A DNA stretch of 64,000 nt from Dermatemys mawii (lineage: Eukaryota; Chordata; Testudines; Dermatemydidae): the NCBI GenBank assembly GCA_007922305.1, contig ML677330.1:2985138-3049137 (forward strand). Direction: 5' to 3'. The notes below the pieces were generated by a model that was not told the DNA's origin, did no database searches, and saw only the letters and a list, made by a program, of their open reading frames with translations. Shown here one piece after another: positions 37,350-49,631 of this stretch. The translations under genes and the position numbers were made by a program. Position 1 is the first letter of the stretch; every line of letters begins with the position of its first letter.

Positions 37350-37896
37350 CCCTACATACTATTGGAATAATCTTTGTACAAATCATGTGTTTTGAGGTAT
37401 TACTTAAAAACTTATAATTTGCTGGTCGTTATTGTCCTGGTAAAATATTTGTGGCAACACTGAATGGGAAGTTATAAAATTCCACTGTGTTATTAACACA
37501 TGTTCCAAAAAGAAGTTGAGACACAAGTCTGTCCCAAACAAAGGAATATTTGCCCTGCTTCATTTGCATTTAAGCAGTAAGGAGAGGCATCAAGCAGGAA
37601 GGGAAACAAAGGAAGCACAACAGTTGAGAAAAAAGCAGCAGGGCACATCATTACACACAAACTTTTTGTCTCCTGGTACATAGCTGGAAATGTTTTTCAA
37701 GGGGAGGTGTTCGAGAACTGAAACTACAAAAAGGAGGGAGAAACACATCAATGGACCACCCACCCCCTGCCTGTCAATTCACTGCACCTGACAAGACAAA
37801 ACAGCTGTTGGACTGGAGGAAGAGTTCTGATATAAGAAGTTTGATCAGTAACACTGCTGAAAGCATGTGGTGAGAAAACACTTTTTTAATTTAACA

Positions 37897-38098
37897 AAAG
37901 AGACAAAGAGTCTTGTAGCACCTTATAGACTAACTGATGTTTGGAGCATAAGCTTTCGTGGGCAAAGACCCACATTCATCTGATGAAGTGGATCTTCGCC
38001 CACGAAAGTTTATGCTCCAAAACATCAGTTAGTCTATAATGTGTTACAAGACTCTGTCGCTTTTGCAGATCCAGACTAACCGGCTACCCCTCTGATAC
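37897..38098 (-). mobile_element. SINE-like retroposon with internal hairpin
   Basis: 202 bp flanked by an exact 12-bp direct repeat, tttaatttaaca (37885-37896 and 38099-38110), which indicates LINE-type target-primed insertion. On the minus strand it begins AGTATCAGAGGGGTAGCCGG. The body is a foldback: 'agtcttgtagcaccttatag' and 'ggagcataagctttcgtggg' near the left pair with 'gcccacgaaagtttatgctc' and 'tataatgtgttacaagactc' on the right. Confidence 0.78.
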
Positions 38099-39339
38099 TT
38101 TAATTTAACAGTTTGTTAAATTAGGCACCAATAGCATTTTATCTTTATTTTTCTTGTAATCAAGTCTGATGTTTATGTCTCATTACTTCTACTCATTTAA
38201 AATCTCTCTTTGTAATTAATAAACAAATGTTATTGTTTTAGCTAATCTAGTTTGTTTAAACTGAAATGTGTGAGAAACTTCAGTTGTGGGGGGGTCAAGT
38301 TGCAATACTAAAATACAGCAGGTGTGTATATTATTTTTATTAAAGGAATAACAGGCTTAATATAAATTGTATTGTTCAGGAGAGGGCTGGGGAGTACAAG
38401 ACACACATTTCTGTAGGAAATCTAGGACTGGGAGTGTGGTGGGATCACCCTGTAGTATAACTGAGGCTAGTGAGCACAAGAGTGTTACACAAGTGAAGCC
38501 GGCAGGCTACAGTTGCACACAGACACTGAGGGTGGGGCATGCATGCTGGAAGACTGTTTGTGAGGTATTGTAAAGCAAGGTATTGCAAAGCAACCAAGGT
38601 TGCAGGGCAGGGGTGACACAACTGCTCTTTAGTCTGGATTGTACTCTACGTTACACCTATATTTGAGCAACAGCTAACCTCCCCCACTCACAGTATGGAA
38701 AGGTTTAAAAGTAGGCCTCTTTCACAGCCTTAAAAGAAAAAACAAGTCACTGCAAATAAAGAATGAAGTGAGGCTCTCAGGCTGTACACTCAGTCACTCT
38801 GGCTCTGAGATAACCCCATATTTATAATTACAATAGGATGCAGTAACCACAAGGAAGCAAAGACACTCAAGACATCCCTTCACCCTAAGGACTTGCATCC
38901 CCATACATAAGAGTCCCTGTCAAGAACCATGTTGCTTCTCTTTTCAAACAGTTGTCAGTCAATAAGAGTCAGAAAATGTAACGGAATTCACAATGGACTT
39001 CAGTTGTCTCTCTGGACTAATGAATTTTAAATAGTGTGCAAGTTCCTGAAACTTCAGAGCACATATTTATGATTTTACCACACTTGTGGCACTGCATTTA
39101 TTGAGAAAGGCCTTGAAGACTCTTTCAGAAGAAATCCCAAATTCCAGTGATAGGTGTGTGACAGATTATTTTTATAGAGAAATTAGAGTTGTAGATGACT
39201 AACCTCACTTTAGGTAGCAGATAAATGCATGTACCTCTTTCCACAGGAGATGCAACAAGAATATCAGAAAAAGCTATACTTCTGAGGGAGCACTACTGAG
39301 TTGTTATAACAGGAAATCCAAAGTTAGGAACTCCTGGGA

Positions 39340-39530
39340 TTTACTCCTAGTTTGCTTTGTGACCTTGGACAGATCACTATACCTCTCTGTGCCTGTTTTC
39401 TGTCTGTAAAATGGGGAAAATAAGAGCAACCTACCTCACAGGAGTGCTGTGTGGCTTAATTATTGTTTGTAAAGTGCTTTGAGATCTGTAAATGAAAGGT
39501 GTTCTAGATGTTCAAAGTATTAATTTCTCT
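39340..39530 (+). repeat. MIR-type CORE-SINE (well preserved)
   Basis: 'gtgaccttggacagatcact', 'cctctctgtgcctgttttct', 'tgtaaaatggggaaaataag' and 'tgtaaagtgctttgagatct' follow the MIR order from body to tail. Confidence 0.85.
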
Positions 39531-40929
39531 GTAAGATATATTTATTTATCTGAAATAGTCCTGTCCCTGGTTTAGCAATCAGCCACTCAACGGATAAAAA
39601 TGTCAAGTTAAAAGTGAACTTTACAAGTCAAAGGCTATAATGGCTGAACACTCAGGGAAAACAAGCAAATCCCATTTAAATATTAACTCACTGTAAAACA
39701 TTACAGATTACAAATAAGGATACATTATCTTAACAAAATGAAATTTAGTTCTCTTGCTATTTAGTGAGACTGTCAATCAGTCTATACCTCATCAAGCTGG
39801 TACTAAATAATTTTCTTAGGGCTTTCTCTTCTGCCTTATCTGTCAGACAGCATTGAAAGATTCACAAGAAAAACCCAAACTTTGTACTCCTCTGTGACAA
39901 ACAGTGATTGAAGCACTGCAAAGAACATTGTGAACACCAATATACATTGGAAAGGCACGGCTTATAACATTTAAAAAACAAATAAATCAAATCTACATAT
40001 TTTGTATCTCATAGTGTTGCAAGTAATCCCTCTGGCATGATCCTGCACTGAGTCCAAATGAACAAGCTGCATGTCACATACAGAACCTTGTAACTTCAGT
40101 GGGACTGCACGGGAGCTAATTTCAAGACTGAGGTCTAAGATAAGGATAACAAAAACAAATATTTTTAAAATCTTTGCAGTATTTGCTTTGTTCATGACCA
40201 CACTCTGTATATAGTTACCATTTCCCCTACATAGTCAGTTTCTCCAAACCCCCCCCAAACATTTTAAAAGACTGGAAAATGTTACTGTAGAATCACAAAA
40301 CAGGGTAACTCAGCAGTAGGTGCAATATCTGCAACTACTTTTAAGTCATTTTTTGAAAACGGACCCATATACATGTTTACTCTGTCCCTACTGAAGCTGA
40401 ATCCAATTCCTAACCATTCTAACACTAACATGGCGCACAAAGGGGATGAAGAAAATGAATGCATCAACTCTTATGCCGAATGGGTCGCTGCAGTTTCTCA
40501 CATGTTTTTATGCAAAAATAAGAGATGATCACATACAGGTTTGAACATATTCAAAAGCTGAAACAGAGTGTTTATGTAAATCCAAAGTCTCAGATTATGA
40601 TGTTTAAGAACAAAGTTTTGAAGACCTGCCTACATAGGACATTTACGCAGCGAATTATGCTCAGAGTTAAAATATCAAACCAAGTTAAGTGACTCATGAC
40701 AGAAAGGTTTTTAAGCCAACCTGTGGCTGAAACGATGAGATATATTTAATAACAGAACCCATAAGAGCGAAGAGGTGGCAGAGGCAGTGTTATTTGGACT
40801 GTGCTAATGTTCAGGATCAGGGCCCAGAGTGCTAGGCTCTGTACAAACACATCCCAGGAGGGTCCTGCTCTCAAATAATCTGACAGTTCATATGCAGTGG
40901 CTGGGGTGGGTGTCAACTGGCTGAGCCGG

Positions 40930-41700
40930 TACGGGACGAAGTGGGAAGAAACACCAAGAAAGCCAGCAGTAGCTAAAAACCAGGGGGCTGCTCTCCCTCC
41001 AGGTGCACATCACCCCGCGCGCCAGCCCGCGTTACTCCCGCAGGGCGAACCACCCGCTCCGTCCCGCCCGCTCTCCCAAAGAGGCGCCGAGCTGCACGGA
41101 GAGGTCGCGCCGTCCCCGCCGAGCGGCGCCCCCTGAGGCGGACGCAGCCGCCTCCTGCCGTGCCCGGGGGGCGCCGAGGGGCAGGGAGGCCGCCCCGCAC
41201 GGGGAGCTCCGTGCTGAGGGGTGACACGGGCCCGGCGGGGCAGAGACTCCAGGGGGCGGGGGCGCCCCTGGCTACCCGCCTCGGGTCTCCCTTCCCCAGC
41301 GCGGGGAGGCCCGGCCCGGCCCGGCCGCTCACCTGGGCGATGCCCGAGCCCATCAGGCCGCCCCCGATCACGGTCACATGCTTCACGATCAGCTTCTTGG
41401 CGGCGGCCGTGGCGGCGGCGGAGGACGCGGCGCGCGCGAAGCGGCGGGTGGCGAAGGCCATGGCGAGCCGAGTGAGCGAGCGGGGGCGGCTGCACGCAGC
41501 AGCCCAGCTGGGGGGGGGCGGTGACACGGGCGGGGCCGCGGCGGCCTCTGGCTACGCCCAGCCCGGGGGTCACCCCAGGCCGCCCAGAACAGCGGCCGCC
41601 CACAGGCCAGTCTCGTGCCCAGCCAGAGGGCAGCGCGCCCGACCCCCAGGGAAAGAGCCCGTCCTAGGGCCTGCTGGCCCAGATACTAGGCAGGGGGTCC
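40930..41700 (-). promoter_or_regulatory. HADH: HADH CpG-island promoter
   Basis: A sharply G+C- and CpG-rich block in otherwise AT-rich DNA, centred on HADH exon 1. Upstream of the ATG (minus strand) GC-box-like sites are visible: the plus strand reads gggggggcggtg at 41514-41523 and cgggcggggccg at 41528-41539. No TATA box is apparent. This fits a broadly expressed TATA-less promoter. The transcription start cannot be placed. Confidence 0.8.
41333..41461 (-). CDS. HADH: HADH exon 1 (start codon, presequence, NAD-binding loop)
   Basis: Encodes residues 1-43, from MAFATRR to GSGIAQ, ending in phase 0 at donor CAG|GTGAGC. The ATG at 41461 sits in a strong context (G at -3, G at +4) and matches the mammalian start MAF. 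The open frame continues about 22 codons upstream but has no ATG there. The basic, Ala/Ser-rich start fits a mitochondrial targeting peptide. The GGGLMG dinucleotide-binding loop lies at residues 33-38. The exon lies inside a CpG island. Confidence 0.97.
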
Positions 41701-42647
41701 TCCATATGTGCAAGAGGCTCAGAGCCACCCCCACCACGCCGCTGTGGGCATCACACCCAGCCCCCTGGGCAAGAGCCACCCAGCCACTCCAGGGACCTTG
41801 AGCTGAGGATCATTAACTAGCTTGACTTCGTAATAAACAGCAAAAGGCAAAATGCGTAAAAGAAAAAAAATCAGTAACGTTTGCCCCATGCATCACAATG
41901 CACGTCCCTTTTGTCTTCTCTTTGGTGGATGCACCAGCCATGGCTGGCAGGAATTCTGCTAGAGATAAGGGCCAGTACAGCCAAATCATCCTTCCCTCTT
42001 GTATGAGTAAAAAAAAAAAAGAGAGAAAATTGCATAGAATGGAGGCCCTACTTTTGGTTCTTAAAGGTTTTACCCCCTTTATAAAGTGAAAGAGGTATTT
42101 GGGGGAAGCTTGGTGCTTTCTGCATTGCCACCCTCTATTTTGATTCCTCAAAGGGCTGAAACAGGTCCCCCACAACAAAAATCTCATGTATATTCAAAAC
42201 AGCCTGCTTTCGGGAATCTGTTACTGGTAGACTCAATGAAGCAGCTGCCTAGATAAATATAACAACAAAGGTCCAATTTTATTGCATGCAAAGGTATCAC
42301 AACTGGAGTTACTAATTACAGTAATACCGTTCAGTAAAATGTATGCTATAACACAGTAAGTTTAGGCTAGTAAGTTATAGTGTTAGTTCTAATGGGCAGT
42401 AAACAAAAATGACCCCTTATTTAACAGACAATCTTTTCTTTAAGATACTGAGGGCTGAATTATATCAGGCACCAAGATTAATGAATTCCCACTGACTTCA
42501 CTCAGGCTTCAGGGGACTCAGGAAAGGAGCTTTAAACGTGACTATTTATAATCATTAATTGGAATATTCTTCTACACCGTAATAATAGATCTTGGAGGCA
42601 GGTTTTGATACTGTCAATTTAAGTAAAATTTAAGGCCTAGTTACATG

Positions 42648-43521
42648 CAGGGCCGGTGTAGTCTACAGCTGGCTCTAGGCACCAGCAAAACAAGCAGGTT
42701 CTTGGGACAGCACAGTTGCAGGGACAACATTCAGGCCATCCTTTTTTTTTGCTTAGGGACCAGCCATAGCACCCCATAACACTCAGTTCATCCCCTCGCA
42801 GGGAGCCAGCATGGGAGCTGGGAACCCACAGGGGGCCCTGGGAGCTGTAGTTCCTTGGCTAGCTCCCTGGTTATAGAGCCAGCCCTGGAGCAGGGAAATA
42901 ACTACATTTCCCAGCATTCCCCTGGCAGCTATCAACAAGAAAGGGAAAGGGAGGAAGCTGAGACCCTATGCTGCACCTTGCTGTGAATGGAGAGCTGGCT
43001 GCTCTCACAGGGGATGGCCCTGTGAATGGGAAACAAGTATGCCTAAGTAGTAAAAGGTTTTGGCCCAGATATCCCCTTCAGATGACTTCCCCAGACTGTA
43101 TTAGGGATACTGGTGTGACCTCACCTTGCAGCCCACAAAGAAGGAATTGTAGGGGGGACTAAAAATGGACAGCGCACCTTGCTATCTGAAGCCTAGCAAG
43201 GGAGGTGTGTGGATCCCACTAGAATTTAAAATGAAAAGTAAGGGATGGGAGGTTCTATTGGAGGACCTAAGCAGCTTTAGATACAGTACCAGGCACATAG
43301 GAGGATTTCCTCTCTGAGCCACGGAAGCAGAAATTGACTTTTCCTTTCCAGATTTAGCTAATATTCAGAAAGGGAATCTAGCACCCACCTTCCACATTTG
43401 AAAACCCTCAAAATTCAGAAGTGCTCAAGCTCAATTTGGGCAGCTGTTACTTCATTTCTCCCAAATCAAATATACTGATCCACTGTAACTTGGGGTGGCA
43501 AAAAACCTAGAGCCAGCTCTG
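42648..43521. mobile_element. Large non-autonomous hAT element
   Basis: 874 bp. It begins CAGGGCCGGTGTAG, followed by ctggctctaggcacc; it ends cctagagccagctctg, an inverted copy. Flanks gttacatg (42640-42647) and gttacacg (43522-43529) are an 8-bp duplication with one mismatch. No transposase frame survives. Confidence 0.82.
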
Positions 43522-44071
43522 GTTACACGTACAAATAGGATACAGATTCAGGCCCTTAAAGCTGATTGGTTCCATTTGTTTTGAATATGGAAAAGAATAT
43601 TACACATTTTTGCTTCTGTATGACAAGCACAGTCCAAAAGATTGTTGAGTTCAAAAGATTGTTAAACATTTGTAGGAAATATGGAGTTTGTGTAGGAAAA
43701 AAAATAAAAACATTAAATTCACAGGAACACAGTTTGAAAATAAAAACAAATATATTTTGGCATTTTGCTTCTGTTCAAGGCAAGTAATAATTTTACATTC
43801 CCTTTTACCCAGCTTTTTCCATGACAGAGAAATCTGTTTTACCAGCAACTACCCCAACATGAGACTATTCTAAAGATTTTAGCTCAACCTCATTGCTGGC
43901 CCAAGCATAATCAACTCTACTGGCTTATCCCAATGATTACCTGCAGTTTGGTATACAGTGGAATCTCCCTTCTCCCTCTCTAATCTACTAAAGGACATCC
44001 TGAGCAAGTACTGACAGCACAAGTGTTCTTTTTGGTTTTTTTTTTAAGTTTAAATAAAGTATTATAATGGG

Positions 44072-45138
44072 TTACCCCCCATTCCAGGGTGCCACCTGAT
44101 GGGCACCAATGAGCCATCATTATTCCATCAGCCTGGGCTCCCTGACCTTGTCCTGCTGAGCCAGGCCCTCAAGCTTCCTCCAAACACAAATCAGTTCTAC
44201 CTGGGAAGACTCAGCTAGGGAATTGCCCACCACTTAAGTGCACCCCCACTCTGGAGAGTGAGCCCAAAATTGTCTTGTGCTGCACAGAGAACTGTACAGC
44301 ATACAAGAATAGAAATTCACCTATGTGGAGAGAGCTATGCACAGATTCCTCCACCTCCCACAGTCATGAATTTCACAAACCGGGATTAGAGAAAACAAAA
44401 CAAGTTTATTAACTATAAATGATAGATTAAGCGATCAGAAGGGTTAGCAAATAGATCAAAGCAGATTACCTCAGTAAATAAACAAAAGCCACAAACTGAG
44501 TTTAACACACTGGATAGGTAGGGTATAAATTAGCAAATTCTTATGCAGAGTGATAAGCAGGCTGGCCAACTCTTAAGGCGCAAGTTACTTTGGCTTTTCC
44601 AGGTTTTCATACACAGGCTAAAGATCCTTCTCGCCTGGCACCACCACTTCCCACAGTTCAGTCCTTGCCTGCCAGGTGTTTCCAGGTATGTTCTTGCAGG
44701 GACATTGAGATCTCCCTATGATGTCATTGTCCTCCCTTTTATATCTTCTTCCCATTTGCTGGAAAGCTCTTTTGCTGTGACCTGGATCAAACAGTTCCCA
44801 CTGTGTAGTGCTATCTCTGAGAGGTTTCTATTGTACACAGTTCCTGGGTAATCCTTGTGCTTGTATGCATTTCCTCAATAAGACATTAACATTGTTTGGC
44901 CTTTTTACTGGTGTACCTGAGAGGCTGTGTGTGAGTGCTTTCAAACTTACAACATGTTTCAGTAACACATACATAGCCAAACTTCATAACTTCACATACG
45001 ATGATAGCACATACAATCCAATGAAAGATTAACGTCTAGCAAATCAAGACTTTTAGAATAATGACACCCCACAAGACATACTTGGTACAAAACATATCCT
45101 AATTACATGACAGTGGTGAATACTGGGGTGTCAGGGTG
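44072..45138 (-). mobile_element. LTR-like repeat block
   Basis: Read on the minus strand it begins TGTGACACCCTGACACCCC and ends GGGGGGTAACCCA, i.e. TG...CA as in LTRs. Length, about 1.07 kb, fits a long solo LTR. No unambiguous target duplication, primer-binding site or coding remnant was found, so the class is tentative. Confidence 0.4.
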
Positions 45139-45184
45139 TCACAAGTATATTGTGTTTTTATTTGTTTTCAAATGTTTGCTTGGG

Positions 45185-45265
45185 CATCTTATTCTAGGTA
45201 AGTTCTATGACTTGCGGTATAAAGGAGGTCAGACTAGATCCAACAGTCCCTTCTGGCCTTAGAAT
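45185..45265 (+). mobile_element. CR1 LINE 3' tail
   Basis: 'aggaggtcagactagatcca', 'acagtcccttctggccttag', 'aatctatg' is the typical CR1 3' end in plus orientation. Confidence 0.75.
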
Positions 45266-46186
45266 CTATGTAGTGTTTTGAGTCTGTCGGATTACACTTT
45301 CAGGCTTTTCTTCCCAACCAAATGGGTATAAAAATGTTCTTTTCTAATTACAATCTGAATGACAAGAATATAGGTGCTGGACTTAATAATACTAGGTGTT
45401 TTTCTTAAAGAGAGACTCTCTATAAATTCCCACCAGTTGGCAACATATTTTGACAAATTTTATTTGAGCAGTTCACCAAATTAAGTTGGTTCCTCAGGAG
45501 AAACTAAGTGCACTCACCTGTCTGGCATTTTGTGCTAAAAAATTACTGCAACAAAAGCTGGTTTTGAGATACAGATAAGGTGCTTTGTTCCTTAGTAAAC
45601 TTTATCTGATTGAAGATTATTCAGAACCAGCCAATTACAGCTGGAAACAAGCTTCACCCAAACAGAAATTCTACTGCTCAGTATTCATAGGTATGAACTG
45701 AACGCCTGCATTGAAATCACCCCACTCTGCCTGAGGGAGACTTTACCAAACACTCAAATCCTATTCACATAGGCAGAATAATATTAAGCAAAATAAGCAG
45801 AACTCCCTAGTCAAAACTCCCAGGAGCACAAGAGAAAAAGAAGATTCGCTTCTCTTCAGCCAGGTGAACCCCACAGTATTTTGTATGAAAGACGTGAGGT
45901 GGGGAGAGCTCTCCTATGAGGTTCAGTAGGAGAAACGAAACTGCTCTGACCTTTATCTGATGCATATCTTGATACAGTAATCTCTCTCCTTACTGCATCT
46001 CCAAAATGCTGCTGCTGACATCTTCCTCTGCTGCAACCAAACATACACCCCCACCACTAACTTTCTACTCTTCATTTTAAATTAAAAATCCTCTCTCAAC
46101 AGAATCATCAAATAACAGGGTGGGGTTTTCAGGCAGCACTTGCAGCCTACATGGCATCAATTAAAGTTATCTTCTATACTTAGATT

Positions 46187-46320
46187 GTTAGCTCTTTAGG
46201 GCAGGGTCATCTTTTCATTCTGTGTTTGTACAATGCTTAGTACAAGGTGGTCCTGGTTCATCACTAGGGCTTCTAGGTGCTACAATAATATAAATAATAA
46301 TATAGAATTATTATGATTTT
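46187..46320 (+). repeat. Interspersed repeat (same family as 6085)
   Basis: 'gttagctctttagggcaggg', 'tgtttgtacaatgcttagta' and 'cttctaggtgctacaataat' follow the same order as at 6085-6210, with an AT-rich tail. Confidence 0.55.
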
Positions 46321-47569
46321 GGTACAGACAAGGTTCCAATTCTTGGTGCTATTAAGGTGACACTCCCAGTTCCCATGTTCCCTACTTCCAGGTGTAGTGT
46401 TGTATAAACAGTAACAATAATGTTTTATATACTCTTGCCATGTTAAATGGGTAATTTGTCACATGGTCTGCTTGGCTTGAATGGTACCTGAACTAACATC
46501 CCTTTTTCAAGGAGGTAATATAGTCCACTGGCATTTAAGTTACCTTAACCTACTGTGCCAGGGTGTGACCCTGTTCAATTTGTTTGCTCTCATGAAGTTA
46601 CCAATTTAGTTATCTCTCTACAAAGGCCATGTCTACACTACAGGGCCTGTAGCATCATAACTTTGTCACCATACCTTTCATAGAATAATCCTATAGTGGA
46701 GAGACAGCCTACAGTGATGGAAAAAGTTTTTCCTTTGTTTTAGGAACACTACCTCCCTGAGTGATGGTGGTAGTTAGATTGACAAGCATAGACCCAGATA
46801 TATCTTGTTAATAAATTGTATAGTCAAGTGCTTAATCACACTTTGGTCTCTTGACCATATATTTCATAATAAAACAAATAATCACTCAGTGAGGTTTATT
46901 AATATGGTACAGGAAAAAAGTTCTATACAATACCCATCTGAGGCAGTGATGTTACAATCACCTTATACAGAAGGTGTGCTCCCCAAGTTACACCATTTCA
47001 GCTGCCATGATTTTACAAGTTACATTTCCTTACATGTAAAATCCAACACAAATCCACCTATGCATCACTAAAATCCAACCCCTCCATTTGTTCCAGTTCC
47101 ATAACTTGTTGTTCTGTTCCTTCCTTATCTTTGTTTTGGATACCAGCATTCCAGGTACTTATGCAAGAAGGTACTTCCCTAGCTTTGTACTATGACAGAG
47201 AATCAATGTATCTTGACATGTTCCCTAATTTTTTGCCCCAAATGCTTACTTCAGCAAATGCAAGGTGTTATGGGATACCTAAAATAATTTAGAAGCTGGC
47301 TATCATACACTAGTCAACGGTTTACACTGGGGTAAGTGCAGCATAACTATGGCACTACAGGATATGAATTTTTCACATCTAAGTGCTGTAGCTATGCTGA
47401 CCTAGATTTTAAGTATAGACCAAGCCTAATTCTATTATATTTAAATCTTGGAGCTGGTCTAACGGTTCTTTGCTGCTGTCCCTGTCAAGGACTCAAAGAT
47501 TTCACATTGCTAAAACCTAACCAGGAGATCAACAAATTGATGTATCGTAGCCTTTTGACAACATCTGTT

Positions 47570-47770
47570 GTGTTAACAAAACAAACAACATGCGTGTCCC
47601 TAGCCTCTGTTTGCCAGAAGCTGGGAATGAGCAACAGGGGATGGATCACTTGATGATTACCTGTTCATTCCCTCTAGGGCACCTAGCACTGGCCACTGTC
47701 AGAAGATAGGATAATGGGCTAGATGGACCTTTGGTCTCACCCCACTAGGGCCCTTCTTATGTTCTTATTA
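47570..47770 (+). mobile_element. CR1 LINE 3' tail
   Basis: 'ggcacctagcactggccact', 'gataatgggctagatggacc', 'tttggtctcaccccactagg' and 'cttatgttcttatt' form a CR1 3' UTR end. It appears to separate two Harbinger-type fragments (47300-47435 and 47765-48000). Confidence 0.7.
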
Positions 47771-48915
47771 CCATGCTACAAAGAGCTTTGTAGACATTGC
47801 AGTTCAGGCTCTTAAAACTAGAGAGCGGGGTGTGCCAAGCCACAACTTAAAAGCTCTGTCTACAGAGCTATTTCTAGAACAGTAGCGTGAGCTCAAGTCT
47901 ATCGACCCGGTCAGAAGCTTGCTCCTACTGGCTGTGTAGATGTACCCAGAGAAAGCATGAGATGGGACTCTCCTTGGAGTGTGAACCTGAATTTTCACAA
48001 AGTCCCAATACTCAGGAGTGTTCTGATCAATGAGGCATTTTGGTTTGGCACCATATCTATAAATTACAAACTACTTAGATTAAAAATTAAAAGAATCCTC
48101 CCAGGCTACAGAAAGTGTCCTCCAGTCCAGTAATACTCAGACCTCAGTGGTTCAGGAGCCAAATTAGCAAATCAACATTATCCAAAAGAGCCATAGTAGT
48201 GAGAATTCATTGATTCATTTACTACAGTACTATATATTCATATTTCAATAGTATGATAGGGAAATACATATAGTTTATTATAGATATTTTCTCACAGCAA
48301 AATGACTGACCAAGTATTATTTTATCACCTACAATTGGTTAGTTACATAGTAAAAGCATCTTCACTGGTTAATAATTAAATCACAGTGTTTTAATATCTA
48401 GTGCTGCAAAGAGCCGCAGGACAAAACATTAAAAAGCCACATGTGAGCATTACTCCGAGTATCACTGTTCTTGTCATTTCTAACACTCTTCAGCAACATA
48501 GCATTTAGTCACCATGTTTCTTCATATGAACATACAAATCCCTTAAGTCATTTAATGCTTCCTCTAGTATTGGTTGATCACATCCTTTTTGCTTGGCAAG
48601 TGTATACACAAAACACTTGAAAACATATTGACCAAAATGACACTTGATTCATGTGTTATTTTGATCCTTTGTCCCAAAATTAATGTTAGCAGAAACTAAT
48701 GTTGGGTAACTGTATCTTTAAAAAACAAAAGTGCAGAACATCAGATTGACTAACATGCTCTCATCAAGTCACTTTTAGAACTCAGCAGCTAACCTTGAGT
48801 TACTAGTTCATATTCAAGGAATATTCACCAATCATTTTTGTTGAATATGGTTTCATACCTTAGAATGATAAAAATATAAAGTGCAGAATCTCTTTTAGTC
48901 TTTTTTGAAGTTTCA

Positions 48916-49094
48916 TCATCTCTTCAAAGCAATTATATTGAATGGAAATGGAGCTAAAGTTAGACCAAATCTTCCTTCCATGGCTGGTTTTGGTGCACTC
49001 TCAGGATACACAAAGGTGAAATTTTGCATGAGATTTACAAACATCAAGAACAGCTCCATTTTTGCCAGTTGCTCTCCCATGCACACACGTTTAC
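48916..49094 (-). CDS. CYP2U1: CYP2U1 exon 5 (heme-ligand Cys and stop)
   Basis: 179 coding nt. It completes Gly461, encodes residues 462-519 and a TGA stop at 48916-48918; a second TGA follows directly. Acceptor is atctttag|GTAAAC. It reads [19 protein letters not shown], then [17 protein letters not shown] and [19 protein letters not shown]. Cys465 is the axial heme ligand. No start-containing open frame marks this exon; it was read from the reverse complement. Confidence 0.96.
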
Positions 49095-49631
49095 CTAAAG
49101 ATATGTTAGAAAGGTAAATATTACTGATCCTAATACTGTTGACTCATTCAATTACAACCATACAATTTTCCTACAACCTTGTTCCAAGCAGAGAACGACT
49201 CACATCTGAACTTTCTAAAGTTGGGATTCAGAGTCTTGGTTTGGATTTCACTTGGTTTTATTGCTTGACATTAGAAGCACATACAGTCTTAACACTTTAT
49301 GGCAGTAAAACCACTTTTACAGTATCCCTTGATCCATCTTGGGGATACTACTGGGAGAAGGTTGCATTGATTTAAACAGGCAGCTGGGTTGGTAGGAACT
49401 AAATTACTGTGTTTTCCAGGATACTCCCAAGAGGTTTAAAAAAAAAATCAAACAAATAAAATCTTATCAGTGTGCACCATATGTTCAACTTTTTTTTTTA
49501 TTTTAAACAATAAAGATTATTTTCTATGATGAAATAAGAAAATGGCAAATGCCAAAGGCTTTTTGGAAGTGTAACTCTGACCCCAAACTTTATGCAAAAA
49601 AGCCCATTCCAACTGTATCTAGATACTTCAC
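49095..49631 (-). other. CYP2U1: CYP2U1 intron 4
   Basis: 537 bp GT-AG, phase 1, interrupting the heme-binding signature between Ile460 and Lys462. AT-rich, with short A and T homopolymer runs at 49439-49447 and 49491-49499. No repeat family was recognised. Confidence 0.9.

Larger units (their letters stand above)
34846..41332 (-). other. HADH: HADH intron 1
   Basis: GT-AG intron, 6,487 bp. It holds SINE-like repeats (35189-35340, 37897-38098), hAT elements (35382-36058, 37211-37349), and MIR copies (36960-37140, 39340-39530). A G-rich tract at 35690-35960 is internal to the first hAT element. No coding exon was recognised; the 143-codon frame at 36663-37094 has no family motif. Confidence 0.85.
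6894..41461 (-). other. HADH: HADH gene (coding span, 8 exons)
   Basis: Mitochondrial 3-hydroxyacyl-CoA dehydrogenase (short/medium chain), which oxidises L-3-hydroxyacyl-CoA to 3-ketoacyl-CoA with NAD+ in the matrix, the third step of beta-oxidation. CDS is complement join(6894..7012, 10154..10270, 14475..14547, 16782..16871, 22347..22473, 29306..29463, 34717..34845, 41333..41461). This totals 942 nt, 313 aa plus stop; human is 314 aa. Visible features are an Arg/Ala-rich presequence at about 1-22, the Rossmann glycines G33/G35/G38 in VIGGGLMG, Asp56 in VVLVDQ, Ser148 in SNTSS, the His169-Glu181 catalytic pair ([13 protein letters not shown]), Asn219 in VVNR, and a C-terminal helical dimerisation domain ending in GFYKYK. 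Every exon junction keeps frame. It lies downstream of CYP2U1 in the same orientation, as in mammals. No frameshift or in-frame stop was seen, so it looks functional. Confidence 0.97.
41462..48915. other. HADH-CYP2U1 intergenic region
   Basis: 7,454 bp between the HADH start codon and the CYP2U1 stop codon. No gene was recognised. It contains the upstream part of the HADH island, a large hAT element (42648-43521), an LTR-like block (44072-45138) and CR1 tails (45185-45265, 47570-47770). Also present are a SINE-like tail (46187-46320), Harbinger-type repeats (46625-46795, 47300-47435, 47765-48000) and a decayed repeat at 48145-48450. Confidence 0.75.

Noticed and set aside
41462..41527. An in-frame N-terminal extension of HADH
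   Set aside because: The frame is open upstream but begins with GTG, not ATG. The ATG at 41461 has a strong context and matches the known HADH start.
41160..41801. A 213-codon plus-strand frame
   Set aside because: Antisense to HADH exon 1 within the CpG island; same compositional artefact, no family motif.
48905..49117. A plus-strand 70-codon frame
   Set aside because: It is the antisense of CYP2U1 exon 5, whose minus-strand reading contains the heme Cys loop.
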